DNA from: Pseudomonadota bacterium
GTDB taxonomy: Bacteria > Myxococcota_A > Polyangia > Fen-1088
DNA length: 5,972 nt
Reading direction: 5' to 3'
Assembly: GCA_017881285.1 (NCBI GenBank)
Contig: JADGRD010000249.1
Location: 1-5,972 of the forward strand
The notes under the pieces are model-generated. The model worked only from the letters and a program-made list of their open reading frames with translations. It was not told the origin of the DNA and searched no databases. Below are positions 1 to 5,972 of the stretch, piece after piece (positions within the stretch are counted from its first letter, which is position 1; each line of letters starts with the position of its first letter). The translations under genes and the position numbers were made by a program.

Positions 1-1417
<1,417 letters not shown>

Positions 1418-1419
<2 letters not shown>

Positions 1420-1448
1420 TTCCTCGAGTAGGGTCTACTCGAAGAAAT
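1418..1448 (-). promoter_or_regulatory. Hairpin sequestering the uvrA ribosome binding site and start codon
   Basis: Read on the minus strand, arm AUUUCUUCGAGUAG pairs with CUACUCGAGGAAAU across the loop ACC. This gives 14 consecutive pairs, one of them G-U. The 5' arm is the last codons and stop of the beta-barrel gene. The 3' arm holds the uvrA Shine-Dalgarno (GAGGAA) and the A and U of its ATG. On the opposite strand the G-U becomes a C-A mismatch, so the structure fits the minus-strand mRNA better. No U-tract follows, so it is not a typical intrinsic terminator. Inference: ribosomes finishing the upstream gene melt the stem and allow initiation or reinitiation on uvrA (translational coupling). 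Confidence 0.65.
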
Positions 1449-2049
1449 AGGCGATGCCCAGGGTACCTAGGACGAATTGGTTGCCCGGGCCTTCCGGCTC
1501 GCCGGCGCCGGTAACGGTCTGACCGCCAATCATGATGTTGTCGTTGGCGCCAAAATTCGCGCCAAAACCCAGATCGGCGATCAGGGCCACGTTGGGCACG
1601 ATGAAGGCGCGCATCTGTCCCCCGACTTCAATGGAAACGTCGAGCCGGGAGTCATCGGCGTTGGCTGGTCTTGTACCGGGATCGAGCGTCCACGAGGTCA
1701 AGCCCAGCCCACCACCCAGGGAAAAATCCGCGAAGGACGCGGCATGCACATGGTACCAAAATCGCCCGCCCACGGCGAAGCTGGTGGTGTAGTTCCCGTT
1801 CCCATCTCGATAGTGATGCAGGCCGAAGATGCCATCGACATGGAGCCCTCCGCCGGAGCTGCCCCAGGTGACAAGAGCGCCACTCGTGCCGTTCAGCATG
1901 GTCACGGCCCCAACTCCAATGCCGCGGCCATGACCAGAGCTGGCGCTGGTGACAGTAGCGGTGGCAGCGTTGGTTTGTGCCCCGGCGGTTGACGCGGTCA
2001 GGAATGCTGCGAATACGAACAAACTGGTAGCGAGGATGGTTCGACGCAT
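1435..2049 (-). CDS. Small secreted, outer-membrane beta-barrel-like protein of unknown function
   Basis: This is a 204-residue protein with a clear signal peptide: MRR, a hydrophobic core at about 5-20, and an AGA-Q cleavage site after residue 24. The mature part is Gly-rich with short alternating polar/hydrophobic stretches broken by turns (for example the segments around 56-80, 87-100, 104-120 and 135-165), and it ends in a strand containing YFF. This pattern fits a small 8-stranded outer-membrane barrel, but no specific family is recognised. The last residue is Glu rather than the usual terminal aromatic, so a periplasmic or surface beta protein is possible. The start is secure, with a near-perfect Shine-Dalgarno 5 nt upstream. 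The stop is 15 nt from the uvrA start in the same frame, so the two are probably co-transcribed. The tandem GFGAN-FGAND repeat near 161-170 is a local duplication at both protein and DNA level. Confidence 0.8.
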   Translation of the reverse strand: MRRTILATSLFVFAAFLTASTAGAQTNAATATVTSASSGHGRGIGVGAVTMLNGTSGALVTWGSSGGGLHVDGIFGLHHYRDGNGNYTTSFAVGGRFWYHVHAASFADFSLGGGLGLTSWTLDPGTRPANADDSRLDVSIEVGGQMRAFIVPNVALIADLGFGANFGANDNIMIGGQTVTGAGEPEGPGNQFVLGTLGIAYFFE

Positions 2050-2054
2050 TTGGA

Positions 2055-2063
2055 CACCTCCTT
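2055..2063 (-). promoter_or_regulatory. Strong Shine-Dalgarno for the beta-barrel gene
   Basis: The minus strand reads AAGGAGGTG, ending 5 nt before the ATG whose first base is 2049. It is complementary to the 16S rRNA tail over nine bases. It fixes the start codon and contrasts with the divergent kinase gene, which has no such site. Confidence 0.85.
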
Positions 2064-2080
2064 GGTGACTTGCCGACGGT

Positions 2081-2086
2081 ACTATA
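2081..2086 (-). promoter_or_regulatory. Putative -10 box for the beta-barrel/uvrA transcript
   Basis: The minus strand reads TATAGT, five of six matches to TATAAT. A transcript start about seven bases on, near 2074, would give a 5' leader of about 25 nt carrying the Shine-Dalgarno. No good -35 hexamer is seen 16-18 bases upstream. It overlaps the -10 box of the divergent kinase gene. Confidence 0.4.
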
Positions 2087-2088
2087 CT
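2083..2088 (+). promoter_or_regulatory. Putative -10 box for the sensor kinase gene, near-leaderless
   Basis: TATACT matches five of six bases of TATAAT. The expected transcript start is near 2095, only about five bases before the ATG at 2100, leaving no room for a Shine-Dalgarno. A possible weak -35 (TTGGTG, 2062-2067) has a short 15-bp spacer. It shares bases with the opposite-facing -10 box. Confidence 0.45.
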
Positions 2089-2099
2089 TGGGCCCGCAC

Positions 2100-3629
2100 A
2101 TGAAGCTCGGTCCCCGTGTCGCCAGCCTTGCCACGTTGCTCATGGCCGCCGTCCTCGCGGCCGCGGTGGGCGCCGTCCTGCTCGTCCTGCATTCGGATCA
2201 GCTCGCCGATATGGACCGCGAGGCGCACGCTCTCGCCGATGCCATCACCACCGGCATGGAGCCGCTGCCGGCGGAGCGGGCGCGCGAGGCGCTCAAGGCG
2301 CGGGTGGTCGCCCTGGCCAGCAAGGGCGGAGACTTTCGCCTGGAAGCCGTGGCCTGGGGCGCGCAGCGGCCCAACAACTCGTGGGCCGGTCTGGTCGAGG
2401 AGGCCACCAAGCTGGACGCTCCGGTGGGACGACTCTTCGACCTCAAAGGGCTACCGCCCTTCTACGCGATGGCAATTCCGCTGCACAACGCCCATCCCGG
2501 CGAGCCGCGCCGGCAGGTGGTGGCGTTCTTGGGCCTGGTGCGTGATGGAGAATTCATCGGCCAGGAGGTGCTGGCCTCGACCAAGCGCCTGGCGCCCATA
2601 CTTCTCTTCTTTGTGGTGGCCTTCGCCCTCGCGGTCTACGTCACCATCATGCGCCGGGTGGCCACCCCCTTGCGCCGGCTGGTCGAGGCCATCGACGGCG
2701 TGGCCAAGGGCGACCTGTCGCGCGCGGTGCTGCCCGAGCGCGACGACGAGATTGGCAGCCTGGCCGGCCGCTTCAACGCCATGACGAACTACCTGCGCGA
2801 GGCGCGCGAGAAAGAGGCGCGCGCCACCGCGGCCCGCGTCGCCACCGAGGCGCACCTGCGCCACGCCGAGAAGCTGGCGACCATCGGCCAGATGGCCGCC
2901 GAGATCGCGCACGAGGTGGGTACGCCGCTCAACGTGATCGGCGGCCGGGCGCGCTCGCTGGGCCGGCGGGCAAGCGAGCCGGCCGAGGTCGAGAAGAACG
3001 CGGAAATCATCTCGACCCAGGTCGACCGCATCACCAAGATCATCAGCCAGGTCCTCGACTATTCCCGCAAGAGCCGGCCCACCGTGGGCGAGGTCGACGT
3101 GCTGAAGACCGTGCACGACACCCTGGAATTCGTCGAGGAGAATCTCAAGCAGCACCGCATCGAGGTGGCGCTGCTCTGCGAGCCGGAACTGCGCCCCATC
3201 CCCGGCGACGCGGACGAGATCCAGCAGGTGTGCATGAACCTCATCATGAACGCGATTCAGGCCATGCCCAGCGGGGGCAAGCTGGCCATCGACATCGAGT
3301 ACGTGATTCGCCGCAAGGAGGGCCTGGATCTCGCGCCGCCCTCGCCCTATCTGATGATGGCCTTCGCCGACACCGGCCCCGGCGTGCCCCAGGCCGACCG
3401 CGCCCGCATCTTCGACGCCTTCTTCACCACCAAGACCAAGGGCGAGGGCAGCGGCCTCGGCCTGCCCGTCAGCCACGGCATCGTCAAGGACCACGACGGC
3501 TGGATGGAAGTCGGCGAGCGTCCCGAGGGCGGCGCCGTCTTCCGCGTCTACCTGCCCCTGCCCTCCGAGGAAGGCGACCACGATCGCGGCAAGAAGGGCG
3601 CCACGCCGCCGCCGCAAACCATGGCGTAG
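2100..3629 (+). CDS. Membrane sensor histidine kinase (HAMP, HisKA, HATPase_c)
   Basis: This is a 509-residue two-component sensor kinase of the inner membrane. In order: TM1 at about 8-30; an extracytoplasmic sensory region at 31-163; TM2 at about 164-184; HAMP at about 184-236 (ATPLRRL, DEIGSLAGRFNAM); a charged probable coiled coil at 231-258; HisKA with the H-box HEVGTPLN, predicted phospho-acceptor His271; and HATPase_c with N-box Asn384, G1 DTGPGVP at 424-430, FDAFFTTK at 438-445 and G2 GEGSGLGL at 448-455. All catalytic motifs are intact. The tail (490-509) is charged and Pro-rich. The sensory region shows no recognised domain. No response regulator is in the window, so its partner is unknown; relatives with this H-box often work with NtrC-type regulators. 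ATG 2100 is preferred to the in-frame TTG at 2070, which lacks a Shine-Dalgarno and lies upstream of the apparent -10 box. Confidence 0.95.
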   Translation: MKLGPRVASLATLLMAAVLAAAVGAVLLVLHSDQLADMDREAHALADAITTGMEPLPAERAREALKARVVALASKGGDFRLEAVAWGAQRPNNSWAGLVEEATKLDAPVGRLFDLKGLPPFYAMAIPLHNAHPGEPRRQVVAFLGLVRDGEFIGQEVLASTKRLAPILLFFVVAFALAVYVTIMRRVATPLRRLVEAIDGVAKGDLSRAVLPERDDEIGSLAGRFNAMTNYLREAREKEARATAARVATEAHLRHAEKLATIGQMAAEIAHEVGTPLNVIGGRARSLGRRASEPAEVEKNAEIISTQVDRITKIISQVLDYSRKSRPTVGEVDVLKTVHDTLEFVEENLKQHRIEVALLCEPELRPIPGDADEIQQVCMNLIMNAIQAMPSGGKLAIDIEYVIRRKEGLDLAPPSPYLMMAFADTGPGVPQADRARIFDAFFTTKTKGEGSGLGLPVSHGIVKDHDGWMEVGERPEGGAVFRVYLPLPSEEGDHDRGKKGATPPPQTMA

Positions 3630-3635
3630 CGCGGA

Positions 3636-3644
3636 TGCTATACT
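3636..3644 (+). promoter_or_regulatory. Extended -10 promoter giving a leaderless transcript of the small-protein gene
   Basis: TGCTATACT is an extended -10 element: TG, one base, then TATACT. It lies in the 23-bp gap after the kinase stop. The expected transcript start is about 3651, two bases before ATG 3653, so the message would be essentially leaderless. No -35 is evident, which is acceptable for an extended -10. No Shine-Dalgarno precedes the ATG. Confidence 0.5.
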
Positions 3645-3652
3645 GCCGCGAA

Positions 3653-3844
3653 ATGAGCGAGCCAGGCGATCAAGACAGCGACGCTTCGGCTTCTGCCCTG
3701 GTCGACGAAACCCTGGTCGACGCGATGCTGGCTCTCAGCCCCGAGGATCGACTCCGACAGAACGATCGAATGGTACGCAGCATCTTGCTGCTGGGACAGG
3801 GGTTCACAGCGACGAATCCTGGACGCGATGGCAGAGAGCGCTGA
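3653..3844 (+). CDS. Small acidic protein paired with a nucleotidyltransferase
   Basis: This is a 63-residue protein of unknown function. The first 20 residues are acidic and Ser/Ala-rich, probably disordered. A likely helical segment at 21-50 contains ALSPEDRLRQNDRMVRSILLL, and the tail is basic (GRDGRER). I recall similar LSPE-RL-ND-type short proteins beside nucleotidyltransferases in other high-G+C bacteria, but no name can be given. The start follows an extended -10 box with almost no leader. The reading frame continues upstream without a stop into the kinase gene, but those starts lie within kinase coding sequence. The last 17 bases overlap the next gene, implying translational coupling and a joint role, possibly as the regulator or antitoxin-like partner of that enzyme (inference). 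Confidence 0.7.
   Translation: MSEPGDQDSDASASALVDETLVDAMLALSPEDRLRQNDRMVRSILLLGQGFTATNPGRDGRER
3696..3722 (+). repeat. Perfect 12-bp direct repeat containing GTCGAC palindromes
   Basis: CCCTGGTCGACG occurs twice, at 3696-3707 and 3711-3722, separated by AAA. It encodes the LVDET/LVDAM repeat in the small protein. It may be a simple five-codon duplication. Each copy contains the palindrome GTCGAC, so a protein-binding site cannot be excluded. Confidence 0.6.
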
Positions 3845-4316
3845 GCTGTCCACGCTTCTGGAGCGCCTGCTGGCGACGGACATTGAATTCGTCCTGGTAG
3901 GCGGCCTCGCGGCCGTGGTACAGGGAGCGCCCATCACGACATTCGACGTGGACATCGTCCACCGCAGGTCCCCGGGCAACGTCGATCAGCTGCTGACCTT
4001 CCTGGCCGGCGTCGGCGCGCGATACCGTGGCCGACCGGAACCACCCTTGCCACCCAGCCGCGCCGCGCTGCTTGGATCAGGCCACTCACGGTTCATGACC
4101 GATCTCGGGCCGCTCGACGTTCTGGGTGCAATCGAGAGCGGAGCCGCCTACGATGATCTCGTCCCGCGCTCGGTGACGGTTGCCATCGCTGGGCGTTCCC
4201 TGCATGTCCTGTCCCTGGAAGCAATCGTCGCCCTCAAGCGCTCCTCGGCGGATCCGAAAGACAAGCTGCGGTTGCCCATGCTCGAAGCCGTACTACGGCG
4301 GAAAGGGCCACCGTGA
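3828..4316 (+). CDS. Nucleotidyltransferase-fold protein (AbiEii/MNT-like superfamily)
   Basis: This is a 162-residue cytoplasmic protein of the polymerase-beta-like nucleotidyltransferase superfamily. Seen: a short N-terminal helix; FVLVGGLAAVVQG with the fold's GG at 25-26; FDVDIV with the metal-binding pair Asp40 and Asp42; GPLDVLG with a probable third carboxylate Asp97; and a C-terminal LEAIVALKRSSADPKDKLRLP segment, split here as the LEAIVALK strand and PKDK at 143-146, typical of AbiEii-like and DUF6036-like relatives. The catalytic residues look intact. The substrate is unknown; relatives modify tRNA or proteins, or act in toxin-antitoxin pairs. ATG 3828 has only a weak GGA upstream and overlaps the preceding gene, so coupled translation is likely. 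It lacks a HEPN partner and an AbiEi-like partner, so it is not a canonical MNT-HEPN or AbiE system. Codon use is less G/C-biased than in the kinase gene. Confidence 0.85.
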   Translation: MAESAELSTLLERLLATDIEFVLVGGLAAVVQGAPITTFDVDIVHRRSPGNVDQLLTFLAGVGARYRGRPEPPLPPSRAALLGSGHSRFMTDLGPLDVLGAIESGAAYDDLVPRSVTVAIAGRSLHVLSLEAIVALKRSSADPKDKLRLPMLEAVLRRKGPP

Positions 4317-4347
4317 CTCTTGTCTCCGGGCGTGCGTGAATCCGTCA

Positions 4348-5667
4348 CTACCGGGCTTTCGCGCCTTCATTGCCGGCCGGATCGGCGAGAGAATAGGCTC
4401 GCAGCGTGGATCCATCGCCGACCAGCAATAAGTCGACCACGACATTGGCCTCCTGCGCGTTGCCGCCCGGCCACTGCAGGATGCGACGACCGGAATCACC
4501 CCATATGAATAGGTACCCGGTACGAACAACCGCATCACGCTCGTAGCCAAGCGCCGCGATCACCTGTTTGTCGGTGGCCCACGCGCGGCCGTGGCAGAGA
4601 ATGGGAGGCATGAAAAGATTCATTTCTCCCAGCCCTGGTATCCGATAGGAAGCGAGTACCTTCCCATCGCCAAGCGCGCGACGCTCCAAGGCCCTCTCGC
4701 CGAGCACCACGACCGAGTTTTCCGTGGCCGCCATGCCGCCTTGGAACTCATCACTGCGACTGGAGTATCCGGGGCGATTACCGTTCCAGAGTGAAAGGCC
4801 GTCCGCCGCGCGCACCGCCTTCACTGGCCGATCGGCAATGAGCAGGGCCCCGTTCCGCGCCACGAGGTCTCTGTAGCCGGGCGCGAGCCGGGATTCCCAG
4901 ACCTTACTCCCGGTGCGCAGGTCGAGAGCGACGCCCAAGAGCCATGGGCGCCACTCGATGCCCTCGATTTCCTGCTCCTGATCATCGACATCTCCTTCGT
5001 CGATGAAGAAGTAGACCCGCGACGAATCGATTGCCGGGCGCGAGCGAGGACTCGCGCCCACGGACCTTGTCCAGCGCACACTCCCTGTCTTCGCTGCCAC
5101 CCCAATGGTGCGTTGCCGACCGGCAAGAGAACAAGTCGCCGCCCCACTTTCTCCGACGGCGCCGAACCAGCAACCACGCGCGCAAGGACATCGGCGCGTC
5201 CATAGCAGTCTCCCGGAATCCGCTGCGAGCGCACGGATCGTCACCGAGTCGTTCGCGAACACGCGGCCATCGGACGCTGTCAGGTCGGGCATCAGATCCG
5301 TTGGTAGCTGCCTCCGCCACTGCTCGCGCCCGCTCCGCAGGTCCAAGGCTACGATATCGCGCTCGTCATTCGCGAAGAGCGTTTCCTTGAACACTGCCAG
5401 CGGTGCGCGATGCTTGAGACTTGCCTTCGGAGCGGTCCACCGCAACGCCGGCAGCGCCAGCGACTGAAGGGGCGGCAATGTTGGTTCCGCGACATCCATC
5501 GCCTGGGCATCGACCTTGCCGTCCTGTCCGCTCTTCGGCTCGACGCCACCCTTCGATGCGACACAAGCCAGGCAGGCGCACATGGACAGCGACGCAATCC
5601 ACGTACGCAAGAACCGGCGCAACCATCGGGAACAGACCCGCTCGCAAACAGGTTTTCCGTCCTGCAC
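4348..5667 (-). CDS. Exported PQQ-like beta-propeller protein, possible lipoprotein
   Basis: The product is about 439 residues. An N-terminal basic/hydrophobic segment (RRFLRTWIASLSMCACLAC, 17-35) looks like a signal peptide with Cys30, Cys32 or Cys35 as possible lipidation sites, though none forms a perfect lipobox. From about 97 the protein shows seven or eight PQQ/quinoprotein-like blades with the recurring pattern A-D-x-x-(T/S/D)G-x-x-x-W, for example ALDLRSGREQW, ALAADSGRLLW, VAAKTGSVRW, ALDLRTGSKVW and AVRAADGLSLW. Such propellers are usually periplasmic or membrane-anchored scaffolds (BamB type) or sensors; no enzyme motif is seen. Odd points are a Cys cluster (C160, C162, C166, C179) and an acidic stretch DEGDVDDQEQEIEGIE at 223-238. 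The start chosen is GTG 5667, backed by a GGAAAGG 5 nt upstream. The longest frame starts at ATG 5790 but would begin inside the divergent gene and lacks a signal-like start. The gene converges on the nucleotidyltransferase gene with a 31-bp gap. Confidence 0.8.
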   Translation of the reverse strand: MQDGKPVCERVCSRWLRRFLRTWIASLSMCACLACVASKGGVEPKSGQDGKVDAQAMDVAEPTLPPLQSLALPALRWTAPKASLKHRAPLAVFKETLFANDERDIVALDLRSGREQWRRQLPTDLMPDLTASDGRVFANDSVTIRALAADSGRLLWTRRCPCARGCWFGAVGESGAATCSLAGRQRTIGVAAKTGSVRWTRSVGASPRSRPAIDSSRVYFFIDEGDVDDQEQEIEGIEWRPWLLGVALDLRTGSKVWESRLAPGYRDLVARNGALLIADRPVKAVRAADGLSLWNGNRPGYSSRSDEFQGGMAATENSVVVLGERALERRALGDGKVLASYRIPGLGEMNLFMPPILCHGRAWATDKQVIAALGYERDAVVRTGYLFIWGDSGRRILQWPGGNAQEANVVVDLLLVGDGSTLRAYSLADPAGNEGAKAR

Positions 5668-5672
5668 TCGCA

Positions 5673-5679
5673 CCTTTCC
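5673..5679 (-). promoter_or_regulatory. Shine-Dalgarno supporting the GTG start of the beta-propeller gene
   Basis: The minus strand reads GGAAAGG, five bases before GTG at 5665-5667. It is the best site near any candidate start and places the signal-like segment near the N terminus. Confidence 0.5.
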
Positions 5680-5708
5680 AGAATGCGGCCCCAACCGAGG
5701 GCCGTCAA
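5680..5708 (-). promoter_or_regulatory. Weak sigma70-like promoter candidate for the beta-propeller gene
   Basis: On the minus strand TTGACG (5703-5708, five of six to the -35 consensus) is followed after exactly 17 bp by CATTCT (5680-5685, three of six to the -10 consensus). The predicted transcript start near 5673 would cut into the Shine-Dalgarno, so either this promoter or the chosen translation start may be wrong. Confidence 0.25.
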
Positions 5709-5761
5709 TCCTGGTTTCGCTGCAAGCCGCCGCGAAGCACCCACAATCCTCTGGGACCGGA

Positions 5762-5767
5762 TAAGCT
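5762..5767 (+). promoter_or_regulatory. TANNNT-type -10 candidate for the M61 peptidase gene, leaderless
   Basis: TAAGCT fits the loose TANNNT pattern seen at leaderless genes and places the predicted transcript start at 5774, exactly the A of the ATG. No Shine-Dalgarno precedes the ATG. The match to TATAAT is weak (three of six), so the case rests on spacing and on the two similar sites at 2083 and 3639. Confidence 0.35.
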
Positions 5768-5773
5768 AGGCGC

Positions 5774-5972
5774 ATGCCCCAGGCCCCCATCCGCTACCGC
5801 GTGGCCATGCCCGAGCCGCAGAGCCACGAATTCCATGTCACGATGGAAATCCCGGCGCTGCCCGAGCGGCGCAACGTAGACCTCGTCTTCCCGGTCTGGG
5901 CGCCGGGCAGCTACCTGGTGCGCGACTTTTCACGGCATGTCTACGACCTCGAGGCGGTCGCGCGCACGAGGC
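5774..5972 (+). CDS. M61-family (glycyl aminopeptidase-like) peptidase, N-terminal start, runs off right edge
   Basis: The first 66 residues of a protein whose frame stays open to the window end. YRVAMPEPQSHEFHVTMEIP followed by VDLVFPVWAPGSYLVRDFSRHV (35-56) is the N-terminal beta-domain pattern of M61 metallopeptidases, in which W-x-PGSYL-(V/I)R-(D/E)F is the hallmark. Full family members are about 600 residues and carry a zinc HExxH site and often a PDZ domain; these lie outside the window. No signal peptide is seen in the first residues, so it may be cytoplasmic. The start ATG lies 106 bp from the divergent beta-propeller start and has no Shine-Dalgarno. ATG codons 12 and 24 are also in frame, but the family similarity begins by residue 7 or 8, which supports the first ATG. 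Confidence 0.85.
   Translation, partial: MPQAPIRYRVAMPEPQSHEFHVTMEIPALPERRNVDLVFPVWAPGSYLVRDFSRHVYDLEAVARTR

Noticed and set aside
2070..2099. TTG 2070 as the kinase start, adding ten residues.
   Set aside because: There is no Shine-Dalgarno on the plus strand, and it lies upstream of the apparent -10 box at 2083-2088.
2451..3617. 388-residue open frame on the minus strand opposite the kinase gene.
   Set aside because: The kinase frame has all catalytic motifs. The antisense frame is low-complexity Gly/Ala/His/Asp-rich, has no motif, and is what G/C-biased codons produce on the other strand.
3230..3844. 204-residue plus-strand frame extending the small protein upstream into the kinase gene.
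   Set aside because: Its first two thirds are an Arg/His/Pro-rich shadow of the kinase. Only the part from ATG 3653 follows a promoter-like box and looks like protein.
4317..4355. Imperfect inverted repeat (CCGG 4326-4329 with CCGG 4351-4354; GTGA 4336-4339 with TCAC 4345-4348) as a bidirectional terminator between the convergent genes.
   Set aside because: The arms are short, the internal gaps are unequal and no T-tract follows on either strand.
5668..5790. ATG 5790 start for the beta-propeller protein.
   Set aside because: It would add 41 residues ahead of the signal-like segment, overlap the divergent peptidase start, and has no Shine-Dalgarno.
5421..5879. 152-residue plus-strand frame across the start of the peptidase gene.
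   Set aside because: It is out of frame with the M61 motif, antisense to the beta-propeller gene, and Arg/Pro/Ser-rich without motifs.

Overview
The window is G+C-rich with strong G/C third-position bias in uvrA, the kinase gene and the peptidase gene. It comes from a Gram-negative-type cell: there is a signal peptide with a small beta-barrel-like protein, and a probable exported beta-propeller. The gene content and the HEVGTPLN-type sensor kinase suit a deltaproteobacterial or Myxococcota-like bacterium. That placement is inference; there is no rRNA or marker to prove it.

Layout. Positions 1-1419 (minus) hold the N-terminal 473 residues of UvrA, the damage-recognition ATPase of nucleotide excision repair; the gene runs off the left edge. 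Fifteen bases upstream of it, in the same direction and the same reading frame, is a 204-residue secreted or outer-membrane-like protein (1435-2049, minus). A 50-bp gap then separates it from a divergent membrane sensor histidine kinase (2100-3629, plus). Next is a small two-gene cassette: a 63-residue protein (3653-3844) whose end overlaps a 162-residue nucleotidyltransferase-fold protein (3828-4316). Convergent to it is an exported PQQ-like beta-propeller protein (4348-5667, minus). Divergent from that, the start of an M61-family (glycyl aminopeptidase-like) peptidase leaves the right edge (5774-5972, plus).

The most notable sequence features are regulatory. (1) A 14-bp stem with a 3-nt loop lies across the stop codon of the beta-barrel gene and the Shine-Dalgarno and start codon of uvrA. 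It is fully paired (one G-U) only in the RNA sense of these genes, which suggests translational coupling of a DNA-repair gene to an envelope-protein gene. (2) All three plus-strand genes that begin after a gap (2100, 3653, 5774) lack a Shine-Dalgarno and have a TANNNT -10-like box placed so that the start codon falls at or within a few bases of the predicted transcript start; the minus-strand genes instead have Shine-Dalgarno sequences. This looks like leaderless expression on one side of each divergent pair. (3) In the 2050-2099 gap, overlapping -10 boxes face opposite ways. (4) The 63-residue/nucleotidyltransferase pair resembles a toxin-antitoxin-like or accessory module of unknown role.

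No RNA genes, insertion sequences, CRISPR arrays, convincing intrinsic terminators or gene-free stretches over 300 bases were seen.
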